A DNA stretch of 64,000 nucleotides from Alnus glutinosa (Eukaryota; Streptophyta; Magnoliopsida; Fagales; Betulaceae). The notes beneath the pieces are model-generated. The model was not told where the DNA came from, made no database searches, and was given only the letters and a program-made list of their open reading frames with translations. Below are positions 1 to 11,351 of this stretch, in pieces. Positions within the stretch are counted from its first letter, which is position 1; each line of letters begins with the position of its first letter. The stretch lies in NCBI RefSeq assembly GCF_958979055.1, contig NC_084894.1:27351616-27415615 (forward strand). Direction: 5' to 3'. Made by a program: the position numbers and the translations under genes.

Positions 1-991
1 TGAAATTAAATATATGTAAAAATTAAATGGATTGTTACAAATGGATTAGGATTCTTTATAATTTTAAAGTAATTATAAATTTTCAAATTACGAAATTTAA
101 ACCGTCTGCAAGCATCGAAAGTATCACATATTAAAAATGTAGCATGTTATTGAAGCAGATAAAAAGAATTTTAAAAAAGACGTTTTTTATTTGAAAAATT
201 AGAAGTCCTTTTTGCTCAAAGTTTTTTTTACAACATAAAGAGCAAGAATCTGATGAAATTAAAATATACTTAATTCTCAACTGTAATATACTACAATTTT
301 AATAGGTGACGTTTGCTAGTCGTTTCGATGCCTTAAAATGCTTAAATTCTATAATTTGATAATCTACAATTTTTTTAAATTTTTTTTCAAATTAGGTTAG
401 AGGACAATCCACTCTATTAGACTGATATTTATCTTGAAAAATATTATTTCAATGATATATAATTTAATTTAATAAACTGAATTTTTGGAAGAAAAACTTA
501 TTTCCTATATTATTAGTACGAGGGCTGATCGGTAGACGGTAGACATATGAGGTAAGATCCATCTGGTAAGTCTTATCACATGAATCCCATTTCATATGTA
601 TATAGACTTACACAATAATTATGCTAACAGTTGTACAGTAATCTTTCCTCTATTACTACTCCCATCCTAGCCGATGAAAAATGTCAGTATCGTGTTTGGA
701 TACGGCCTACGTACGGGCAAGTTAAGAAGCCTCCCAAATGCCAATCTTTATTTAATATTTAGCCATAGAGTGGGCCTTCAGCACGTGAATTGAAAGACAA
801 GACTTGGGGATACAATCATACAAGGACAAATACACTACTATTATCCAACTCTTCATTTATTACCAAATTAATTCTGTTTAATTGGGCCATACCACACTTC
901 ACATGTGAGAATTGTGCTAAAAATGTTTGACATATTATAATTTATTTATTTTAATAAATTATCTTTTCGCATTTTTTTTAAACATTTTCCA

Positions 992-1223
992 TAGGCTTGA
1001 CAATTTTGACACGACCCACGAATCCGACACGAATATATAGGGTTTGGGTTTATGCTATAACCCGTTTATGACCCGTTAATGACACGTTTATGACCCACCA
1101 ACCTGTTTATGACACGTTTATGACCTATCGATCCGTTTATAACACATTTATAATGCGATAATTACATATTTTTTATTAAATTAGCTAAATGGGTTGACAC
1201 GACAACCCGAATTGCCAAGCTTA
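992..1223. mobile_element. hAT-type MITE relic, same family as the 54-kb element
   Basis: The left end reads taggcttgacaattttgaca and the right end, read in reverse, taagcttggcaattcgggtt, so the termini are imperfect inverted repeats. The inside repeats 'acccgtttatgac' and 'gacacgacc' motifs, as do the ends of the 2.7-kb element at 54112-56783. The flanks attttcca and attttcgg match at 6 of 8 positions, which would fit a decayed 8-bp hAT target duplication. It has no coding capacity. Confidence 0.55.
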
Positions 1224-2268
1224 ATTTTCGGAAGCCTTTTTTAAAAATAAAAATAAAAATTAATCATTAGATCTGTCCTGGTTATTATTTTTTTTAAAAA
1301 AAAATATATGTATATATAAATATGTAATAAGTCTCTAATTTTTATTGCAATTTCTTTCGTAAGGTACAATCAAATTTAATAATACCTCTAACATCACTCT
1401 TTGTTTAATTGTACAAACTTATCATACATGATTTTGGGATCACAATATGAAGCACAAGTAGCATTAAATATGCTACAAGCTGGAACATAAATTCATAACA
1501 GTTTGATTTTTCCTTTTCTTTCCTCACTCTTCTATTATGATGGCCATCAATGGAGCAGGGCTAAACTATTCTCCCAGACAACAAGACTTTTAGGTGCAGT
1601 GTGCAGAGGAGGCCCCATCTAGCCTATAGATATATATATATATAATCATAATAATGTTGGAAATTACCCTTTTATTCTATTATTATTTCAACATGCTGAT
1701 GTTGGACCTTGTTAAAAATTAAAAAAATTAAAGGTTGGTTGGCACTGACATGTTAACGGTATAAGATAAAAATGTAATTTTTAGTATTATTCATAAAATT
1801 AAAGAGTAATACTATACACATTACGCCACACCTTTATTCTACTATTATTCCATTTACTATGCAATTGTGATACGGTTTAGTATCCATTTTATAATATATA
1901 TATATATATATTTAGAGTAATGTTACATACATATATAATACACCTCCATCCTATTGTGCTAATGTGACCGCACCGATCAGCCCTTGGATAAGCCATTATT
2001 TCAAAAAAAAAAAAGAGGGTTCAAGAACTAATAGCCTAATGCAATAGCAATAATAGGATGAGAAAGTAGTATGTAACAATTTTTATTTTTTATTTTTTTA
2101 TAAGAGCTATTACACTATGTCATGTCAGTTTAATGAAATAAAAGTAAAATAGGTATGGTATATAGTATTTCTCAAAAGAGTAACGCTATATGCTACACCA
2201 ATATCTCATTGTTATCTTACTATACTAATGTAGCGGTGCCAATTTACCATTGGATCAACCCTGATTAG

Positions 2269-2370
<102 letters not shown>

Positions 2371-2456
2371 AGGTTGAATTGACACTCAAAATCACACGCT
2401 CCTAATCCTAATAGGTTACAAACCCATATTTGATTAATGTAAGCCCAATTTTAAAA

Positions 2457-2639
2457 GAGAAATGTTAGAGCTCCTTCTAATGTTATTCTGGTATCCATTT
2501 GAAAGGACATAAGTGTAATAAAAAAAATTATAAAATTGCATCCGTATCATCCAGAAGGATATAGATATAATTTTTTATTACATTTATATCATTCAAGATG
2601 GACACCGAAATAACACTAGAATAAGCTCTAACATTTCTC
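2457..2639. mobile_element. Palindromic MITE, about 183 bp
   Basis: The element starts gagaaatgttagagct and ends agctctaacatttctc, a perfect 16-bp terminal inverted repeat; the inner parts also pair (aatgttattctggtatccat against the reverse of the right arm). The flanks are attttaaaa on the left and gttttaaaa on the right, a 9-bp duplication with one mismatch, which fits a Mutator-type MITE. It has no coding capacity. Confidence 0.7.
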
Positions 2640-3119
2640 GTTTTAAAAATAATAAAAAATAAAATAAAATTAAAAAATCATAGAGATGCTAGACGCCATC
2701 GTTTAGAAACCAGAAAGAAACCTTTCAATAAAAAGGAAAAGCATGAGCCAGGCAAGTACTAAAAGTGAGGAAGATAGATAGACCGACGGAACTATGCATC
2801 CAGGCCAAGCACGTGGCTATAAAGTTTCCGGAAGCAAAAGATGCCATATCATCAATGTCCCTACGGCTAGGATTTAGGGAAAAAAAAATCTCTCTTAATT
2901 TGCTGAAACAACACATTTGGGACTACAATTCAAAATACAGCCCTTTATAAGAAAATACACGAAAACAAAACTAATTACAGCACTAATTAAGGGAAGAAAA
3001 TGGCCAAGTACGTATAATAAGATGATATATACGTGCCAGATTATATTCGATGCATCATTCTCTAAATTACAATAGATTTAAAGGATCAAAAGTTTTTACA
3101 ATTTAGACAGCTTACGTAA

Positions 3120-3365
3120 AGAAGGTTGTAGGGCTCGTATGTTTCGAACGGTTTAAGTTGGGCTCAATTGTTTCGGGGTAAGTAGGCCCTACAAACCCAG
3201 ATGCAATTCAAGCAACTCAAATTGTAAGGAATTTTAATTCGAGAAAATTATAGGGCTCGTATGTTTCGAACGGTTTAGGGTGGGCTCAATTGTTTGGGGG
3301 TAAGTAAGCGCTACAAATCCGGATGCAATTCAAACAACTCAAATTGTAAGGAATTTTGATCCGAG
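3120..3365. repeat. Tandem repeat, two copies, period about 122 bp
   Basis: The phrase tagggctcgtatgtttcgaa begins at 3129 and again at 3251. The units stay similar through 'caactcaaattgtaaggaatttt', which puts them at roughly 90% identity by eye. No coding function is visible. Confidence 0.8.
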
Positions 3366-3607
3366 ATTCAATTGATATAATAGAATTTATAGGATCTAAT
3401 TAGGGTTGTAATGATCGTATCAACAAAATCACTATTTCAAAAATCTTACTGACGGAAAAGGCTTACAAAAGCTACAGAATGCAGAGTTATGGGCTTCCTT
3501 TCCTTCCTTTTTTGGATCTGATTTTATGGGCTGTCTTGAGGAAATCCATTAAGAGGCCTTTTATCTCTCCTATGGATTAAAAAACAAAAAGGAGAAAAGC
3601 CAGAGCA

Positions 3608-3681
3608 TGGTCCCGGCGGGGCTCGAACCCGCGACCTTCGGCTCATAAGACCAACGCTCTAACCAACTGAGCTACGGGACC
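3608..3681 (-). tRNA. tRNA-Ile (anticodon UAU)
   Basis: Read on the minus strand, the acceptor stem GGTCCCG pairs with CGGGACC and is followed by discriminator A. The D arm is GCTC..GAGC, the T arm GCGGG-TTCGAGC-CCCGC, and the anticodon loop CTTATGA sits on stem TTGGT/GCCGA, giving anticodon UAU. Box A and box B are intact and there is no intron. On the minus strand a TTTT/TTTTT run follows within about 20 bases, as expected for a Pol III terminator. Position 37 is G, unusual for a tRNA reading ANN codons. The body resembles plant tRNA-Ile(AAU). Confidence 0.8.
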
Positions 3682-5618
3682 TTGTTGATGATTCTACGAT
3701 GTTTTAAATAATCATACTTCTTTTCAAAACAAACCAATAGGCTGCTAATTAACAATAATCTTTCTAGAACGTATTATGAGCTGAATATTACCAACTTGAT
3801 TGATCATGACCTACTTAATTGTTATGGGCCAATTGATAGTTTCTATAATCTTTTTTCTTTTTCTTTTTTGTTTTGAGTAAGCATTATCCTTCTTTCTTAT
3901 GGCCAAACTACAACAGAATACATATATATAAGAAAAAAAAAAGATATGTATTTTGATATAATGGAGCACTGAATCAATCATAGGATTTCTAATCTGTGAC
4001 AAGGAACTGAATGGGAGCATAAACAATATTTAGCTCATAAAGACACATAGCTTCCACCTCATTCTCCACTTTGCTTTAAGTTCTTTAACCCATCTTATCA
4101 AGGGGTCATGATCCTCTATAAAAATCTGCACTTCCGTTTAATGTGAGAGGTCGGAGTTGAAATATTAAAGAAAAAGAAGAAGAAGATATTGGAGATGAAA
4201 AAGGAGGCAGAAACGGGAGGATTAAGAGGTAAAAAGGCATCAATATATATTTATGTTAAGAGATATAAAGTGGGTTGCTTTCATGACCCATTCTTTCTTC
4301 TTTCTTTCTTTTTTTTTGGTCTATTCAATTCAGAAAAAAGGGAAAAGGGAAATCTTTCATGACATATTAATGGAGTCCATTTGGGATTCTCATATGAGAC
4401 ACTTTGTTAGGGGCCATCATCCTCTTCGTTTCAAGAAAAAGGATTTAATATTTGATAGTCTAAATTAAATTTTATAGAGCTAAGGATATATATATTAACA
4501 TATGATGAATAGTTTACCATGTCGTTTAAAAGTTTTAAATGACGTGACACATGCCCACTATTAAATTATAACAAATTCAAATCTGAATCGTAAAATGGAT
4601 CATCTTCATTTCACTTATTTTGTTTGAAAGCCCCTTGTTAACGAAAAGTGATGGCTTTAATTAGTTGAAAGGAAAATGCATGGAATACTACTCCTTGCAA
4701 ACTTAATGCCGAATGTGTTAGTCCACATTTTTTTTAAAATGAACAATGTCGCACATCAACTGTCATGTGACAATCCACATCTTAATAGTTGACATGATAA
4801 GTGTTACGTCGATTGACACATCAGTTTATAAACGTGATAAATATCATGTGGACTGTCACGTACGTGATAGTCAACATTTTAGTGTTGATGTAGTAAGTAT
4901 CACGCAGACTAACACATCAGTTTGTAAACATAATAAATATCATGTAATTTGACACGTAACAATTTACATTTTAGTATTTAACATGAGAATTGGAAAGAAG
5001 ATGTTACAATTCTCTCTCTTTGTTTGGAATAAATCTCCACTTTTCGTATTAGTCTTTATTTTATTTCCAAGTAAGAGTCATGTTTCCATCAAGTTCTCAA
5101 TTCATGTTTCCATCAAGTTTCTCATTGCATGTAGTAGTATTTTTCTTATATGAGTTGCCAGCAACATGTGGGAGAAGTTAACTCCTTATAGGAGTTCTTG
5201 TAGTGTTATTGTTCCCATATAGTCTTTGTATTTTCCATCCTCCTAGGCTAGTCAGGTTAGGGTTACAATTCCCAACCCTAAACCAAGTCGGTTGTAACCT
5301 TTATTTAAGCATAATTTTGCAATAAAGTTTAGAGAGAATTATTTAGTCAATCAACACTTATGTTGTAAGGTTTCAAGGTCCCTCTAAAGGCCTTTACGTT
5401 AACCATGCATAGAAGCACATAGGAAAAATCCTGCAAATTTTTCTATCCAAGGTCTAATTACGAGATCCTTCTCAAAGGCTTGTAACAGAAGATATGTTCA
5501 AATGCTTCGTATTCGACTATCTACTTTTAAGTATGTCTCCAAGATTCAAATGGAGAGAGAGAGGGGGGGGGCTAAGAATATGTTCATATCATTCACAAAC
5601 AAAACGGAATTTCAAAGC
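3682..5618. other. Gene-free stretch
   Basis: Nothing is recognisable except the tandem repeat at 4746-4985. Short open frames at 3811-4026, 4253-4468 and 5494-5697 are low-complexity, or overlap the 3' end of the ZIP gene on the opposite strand, and are not believed. Confidence 0.5.
4746..4985. repeat. Degenerate tandem repeat, period about 96 bp
   Basis: The phrase 'acacatcagttt.taaac' begins at 4816 and 4912, each time followed by 'ataaatatcatgt'. A third, more diverged partial unit lies upstream. The 68-residue open frame across it is itself repetitive and is a by-product of the repeat. Confidence 0.65.
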
Positions 5619-8600
5619 TCAAGCCCAGAGGGCAAGAATAGACATTGCAGTAGAACCAAGTGTTAAGGCAATGAAAGAAGCCTTCTTCAACCATTGATTG
5701 GAGTTCATCATCTTGTTGTGGAAGAAATCAACGGCTATGAGATCCACCAGAGCCATGTATATGAGTATACCTGAAGAGAAGGACCCCAACAAGCCCTCCA
5801 TGATCAAGGCATTAGGGTTGTTATCATCGTAGCCTGTCACTGAGAACAGTATCATTCCCATCACAATTCCCACTGGCGTTGTTACTGAGAACATAAAGCA
5901 CATGTACGCCGTCGTTCCGAACCCAAATCCTGCCTGTAATTTTCACCCTTAGCACGTCATAAAATTGATAGATATAATGATGATCAACTCTCAATGAGAA
6001 CACTATAAAATTACGATTTTCTAAAATATATAAGATCAACTCTCAAAAAAAAAAAAAAAAAAGAGTATTAGCTTGATTTGCATATTTCACCTATAAAGTC
6101 TCATTTGTAGTTTTGATACATGGAAATTTCTTGATAAAAAGTTCTTTTTAAGGAGTAAGAGTATTCACATCCAGCTCAACAAATTTTTTCTCAATGTTAA
6201 TTAAAAAATCACATTTTTTCTATTTTATCTATCTATTTTTTCAAAGCACCTAGATAATTAACACTCTTTATTTTAACTATTCAATTTAAATACTTTTTTC
6301 TAGAATTTATTTATTCTTTCTTTATTGAAAGGAGAGAGAATTAATGATAGAATAGTATATATAATATTTGGTGGGCGCGGTGAGCACCGTAAGAATTCAT
6401 TAGATTTTTTTGTTAGAATAGACATCCAAATGTGGGTGGTTTTTCACCTAAATTTGCATTCAGCTAGCTCAAATAACATTTGGTTAGCCGAATATGAACA
6501 CTCTAAAAACACTAAAATAAATTTGGGAAAATAACTTGTCACTCGTTATAACCTATGATACTTTTCCACCACATCTCTTCCTAATAAGTTTGGCTATGGA
6601 TAAATATAGAAGTCAATTCTTAAATCCGGACCAAATTTTTCTTCAAATTGGATTAGAGAAAATTCTTTTAATCTAATCTCTTAAACTGACATATATTCTT
6701 AAACTATATTATTCTTACATATATTTTTAATAAAATTAAAAACTCACATATATTTTAGAAGTATACATAAAAATTATGGTCTCTAATAACAAATGTTAAT
6801 TTAATAGTCTAAAAGGCCATTTCTTAGACGAAACAATAAAAAGTATTATTTTCAAAAAAGTATTTGTCCTCTAACACAAAAGTCCCTACGCCTACTCTTA
6901 GGCCAGAGACCTTAATCAAACACGCGTTCACATTTGGCGTGTTCTGTCGATGTTCTAAGACACTTTAATGAAACACGTGTCCCCATTTGGCGTTTGCGTT
7001 TTGTTGTATTGACTGTCCGGGAAGTTCTAGCCGTTCGATAACTTGATATTTTGCTTCAAATAAAATGTATCCAATTTTCTTTTTAGAAGAAATCTCTCTG
7101 AGTGTAATTTTCCAAGAGTGAAAATACTCTTCTTCTTTTTTTTTTCATTTTACTCTATCATTCTTATATTTTTTTAAAAAAAATCAGTAAGATTTTTATT
7201 TTTGAAATGCACAACAATTCTAATTAACTACTTTAAAAAAAAAAAATAAGGATATTAATTTAAGAAAATTATTATTCTTTTTATCTAATCCAAACATATT
7301 ATTATCCTTTTAAAGATATTCCAAAGTAACTATTTTTTTTTCTTCAAATAGGGTTGAAAGAAATTTCTTTAATTTAATTTATTAAACGGATATATGTCCA
7401 AAATAAACATGGTGATTTTCATAAGCATTTTTTCTAGGATTAAAAGAACATGTAATCGCATGCATTTTGGATGAATGTCAATGTAATAACCCTCCAACCC
7501 AACCCCCAATTAGGAAGAAAATTGTGTCCATATCCCTTGCAAAAAATCTTAAACCTACAACTGTTTCACAACTCATTGACATGACAATGCTACATAGCAC
7601 TGCTACGTTAGCCTCTCAAAAAAATTACTAATGTTGACATGGCATTGTCACGTCAGTTCATAAAAAATTTATCTAGCCTCTTTATCCTGGTGGTCGACCG
7701 CTCCAACCAAACCTAAACTACCCATAACCAAAACTTATTGCAATTCAAGACCCCCATTGAGTTCAGCCACACAATCTAGAGTCACAAATGAATCACACCC
7801 ATCAAGACTCCTCCTTTAGATGTACCATACCAATATCATAACATTATCACGTGACTAGTAATTAAGAATCACAACAGCTGTCTCTTTGACCTACCTTTCA
7901 ACTACACGCTGTGATAAACTACCTGCATCGTAAAGGGTTCAAAAGAAAACTATATATTGATTAAGTCATTTAATATCAAACATCCTCTTTGGATTTTCTC
8001 CCAAACTCCACAACCCAGTTTGAATAAAGTTCTCGAGAGTTGGAAGAAATTCTTTCATCTCCCGTCTGTTAAACTGAATGAGATGCATTTTACACATATG
8101 TTAATTAAGAACAGAATAATGCCATATTTTATATTTATTTATTTTGACATTTATTTTATAACTATAATATAATAAAAAAATTACTTAAAACAAGTCACAG
8201 CCACGTCAAGTCATATGATAAATAGTGTAAAGAGGCAGGAAAATTCTTCGGAAGAAAATTGTCCCCACAATTTTGACAAAATTATAAATTATTGTTGATC
8301 GAAAAGTCTAATGGATAAAGTTACCTGAGCAATGCAGCCTCCGAGCCCCATGCCTTCAAAGATCTGGTGGAACGCCAGCGCAGCCACCAGCGGCCTAATG
8401 GTGCACTGGTTCTGAGACATCCCCATCGTCACTCCGATTATCACCGAGTGGAATATTATGCCTATCTCCAACACCTGCATGAAAAAAATTATAGACATAT
8501 TATATTTTTTTTAATAGATTTCCTCAAGTTTATGAACAATTTATATGGTAAGTTTGTATAACAAAATTTCAAAAAATAAATTAAAATTCGTTTCTCAACA

Positions 8601-9151
8601 ACCTGCGACACCAGCCTCTGCTTCAGTCTCACCAACTCGTCAACACGCTGGTCATGACTCGGTCCCAACTCGCCTGTTTCACATCTCGACTCGGCCGGTT
8701 TCTTGGTCTCCATCAGCTCCTCCTGCGTCAGCGCTGGCACGGGGGCGTAGTGATCGCGAGGGCCCTGGCTATGCTCCACGTGTGAGCTGGCGGTGATGTC
8801 CACGAGGAGAGCGAGAAGGGCACCCACCATGGTGACCAGGCCGGAGAAGGGGAAGTCCCTCCAGGGGTGGCTGGAGGCCACGCGGCAGTCGGAGAGGGCG
8901 TCGAAGGCGTCGGGGAGGACGTGGACCAATGAGGTGGACATGATGACTCCGGCCGCGAAGCACTTTATCACCAGCACCGCCTTGTCGTACAGAGGCTTGC
9001 CTTGGAAGTAGCGAGCCAGTAGTACCGGCGAAGATATGCCCACGACGCTGGTGAAGAAGATGACCCAGATGGATATGAGCTTCAGGTGCGTCGCGGCTTG
9101 GCCGTCCCGGCACGCCAGGGCTCGAGCCGTGTCGTCTACACACCGAGCCAT
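5619..9151 (-). CDS. ZIP6: ZIP-family zinc/metal transporter, ZIP6-like
   Basis: Three exons: 9151-8603, 8474-8325 and 5933-5619, all with GT..AG junctions; introns are 128 bp and 2391 bp. The product is 337 residues, against about 340 for Arabidopsis ZIP6, whose sequence it follows closely from memory. ZIP proteins move Zn2+/Fe2+ and related metals into the cytosol across the plasma or an organelle membrane. Hydrophobic segments lie near residues 24-45, 58-80 and 102-120. A variable loop with a few histidines (HVEH) follows. The signature helices of exon 2 then carry H192 ([11 protein letters not shown]) and H219/E223 ([11 protein letters not shown]), the expected metal-binding residues. The last exon holds the C-terminal helices and ends ILALWA. 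The start ATG was chosen because MARC..CRDG matches the family N-terminus; a GA run lies just upstream in the leader. Membrane location and substrate are inferred from the family. Confidence 0.93.
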
Positions 9152-9186
9152 GGCTTAGCCAATGCAACTCGCACGCAAACACAGCT

Positions 9187-9213
9187 AGAGAGAGAGAGAG
9201 AGAGAGAGAGAGA
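9187..9213. repeat. (AG)n run in the ZIP6 leader
   Basis: Read on the gene's strand this is a CT run about 35 bases upstream of the ZIP6 start codon. Pyrimidine-rich leaders are common in plant genes; any regulatory role is inference. Confidence 0.7.
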
Positions 9214-9230
9214 CTGAGTGAGAGAGAGTC

Positions 9231-10019
9231 TTTGTGGACTTTAATGTTGGGAGAGAAGAGGAATTAAGAGCGATGGGATTGTGTGGTGTGGAGTCCACTA
9301 TGGTCCTATGGAAACACGGTGTTAAATAGAGTGGGCCTTTCGATGGGGTCCGCTAATAAGTGGCGACAAAAGACACTAGTGTGATGCGTGTATTTTCCAA
9401 TATTAATCTTTTTTTAGTATGGCAAAAGTAGGTTCATGTAACAAAAAAATTAGTAAATAATTTGGACGTTTGTTTTTCTTTTTCATAGGGACTCTTCACG
9501 TTGGATTCGGATAGAATAATTTGTTGTTTGGATGGATAGAAATCATATAGCGTTTATTTGCCCAAATAAGTGGGGGAGTTGCTCAAAATTTGTTCTGATA
9601 TATGAGTTTTGTATAAAAATTTTCACATTTATTGTTTGAATTGTTAGAGATTTATATTCCTTCGCTTGCGGTAATCTAATAAAGCTTATACATATTTTGA
9701 ATTGAGGAAATTTCTTCTAATTCGATCTATTAAAATGATGAGTGGTGTTAAAGATGCTTCAACTTTTACTACCAAATTATTTACAAACTATGAAGCAGTT
9801 CATAATTAATAAAATAATTAAGTAAAAAACATGGCTTGTCAATTTCTCTTAATTATTTTACAAATCATAGATTTCCTCATTAGTTTGTAAATGAATTTGT
9901 AGTAAAAGTTGTAGTAGCTCATGCATTTTCTTAAATTGATATTTGTCCTTAGAATATGCTATTTTCACTTGCATTTTAATAGATAATGACATACTCTAAG
10001 AACATGCGTTAATTTAATA
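9231..10019. other. ZIP6 upstream region, no gene seen
   Basis: This holds the presumed ZIP6 promoter and AT-rich spacer. I could not pick a convincing TATA box, and no repeat unit stands out. Confidence 0.4.
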
Positions 10020-10995
10020 GACTGAGAAAAAAAGAGAGAGAGCCCTTCAGTGAGATTTGTGTTTGCCGGAGGAGGGAGGCATCCCTCCCTCCTCCGGCTG
10101 TGTCTTTTGTCTTCTTCTCAGCCTTGTGAGCTGTAGAGTTTTTTTTTTCCCCAGTAGATCCGGTGGTGGCTGACCTTCCCCTACCTCTTTTGGGCTATGG
10201 TGGTTTGTGTTTTGTTTTGTTGTTTTTTTTTCTTTTGGTTTCTAGCAGGGAGATCCAACTCAAGAAGTCCAGTTTGGGGGGTGGATTTTAAGTGTGTCGT
10301 CGACAGTGTGCTTTGGCCGGATTTTAAGTGTTTTTTCCTCGGATTTTAAAGCCAGATCTATGCATATCCGTCGACTTCTGTTTGACACACGCCATCCAGT
10401 TGTGTTCCTCGTCGTTTTCCGTCCCTACTGCTGGAGGTATTGGTCGTGTGGATCGCCGAAGCTCGGCGCGTGGTCCTCACGCGCCAGGGATTTTTTGCTC
10501 TCTAACTGCGCGTGAAGGCCACACTCCGCTTTTTCAGGCCGTGATTGGCGGCATCTAGGGTCTACGACGTCGAATTTGCTGCTGGGTGCTTCCGGCATCG
10601 GCATGTGTAGAAGTTTGCCATTTTCTCCACTGCCGGCGACTTGTATTTGGGTTTTTTTTTTTTTTTTTTTTTTCTGCCTTTGTGTTTGTATATTCCTCTT
10701 GTTTCTCCAATATAGTCTGTCTTTGTATTGCTTAAATTTTACTGAAATTTTTGTTGGCTAAATGCTAGATTGGCCATCTTTTAGTTTGAGAGTGTGCGTT
10801 AATATAAAGAGAATCTCAAATGTAATTTCTGTAAAGTTTGTGTCTTTGCTTAAGCAGCTGTTTTTTAAGTCAGATCCTTCTGACTTAGAGTTGTAAGGGT
10901 CTTGTACCTCCTTCTTATGTAAGCCTTCGGGCCTTTTTAGCAATATATTTGGTAGAACATGCTACTTTGTTAAAAAAAGAAAAAAAAAAAAAAAA
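10020..10995 (+). mobile_element. LINE-like retroposon 3' fragment (uncertain)
   Basis: A GC-richer block stands out from the AT-rich surroundings. It begins with a small inverted repeat (ccggaggagggaggcatccc / ccctcctccgg). It ends with 'gtaagccttcgggccttttt', 'caatatatttggtag' and then an A-rich tail at 10972-10997, the layout of the 3' end of plant LINEs. No reverse transcriptase domain survives, and target duplications could not be identified. It could instead be a processed transcript of some other kind. Confidence 0.4.
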
Positions 10996-11351
10996 ACAAC
11001 TTTGTCCTTTCAATTTTTATATTTCCACACTTTTGTGTTATAATAATTGTTATGTAATGCCTCGGTAATGGAGTGAGATGAAATCAATTTGATGCCTTTC
11101 TTTAGTTTATTTAATTTGATATGGTTTTTGTTGTGGGTTATGAAAAAGAGTTGTCTTTTGACTCTTTTTCATGATGGCCAAGGGTCTAAGAGTGAAGTTA
11201 ATTAATTAGTTAAGACTTAAGATGTCCACAGTGGAGAGATAGATTTTTAAGTTTAAATATTTCAATATAAAGAAAAATAAATAAATAACTCTTTGAAAGG
11301 TATCTAACAGTTTCTTAACCAAAATACTCTTCAAAAGATAATTTTTTTATT

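Noticed and set aside
8769-9182. 137-residue minus-strand frame overlapping ZIP6 exon 1
   Set aside because: It is an out-of-frame shadow of the GC-rich first exon, rich in R, H and P with no family resemblance.
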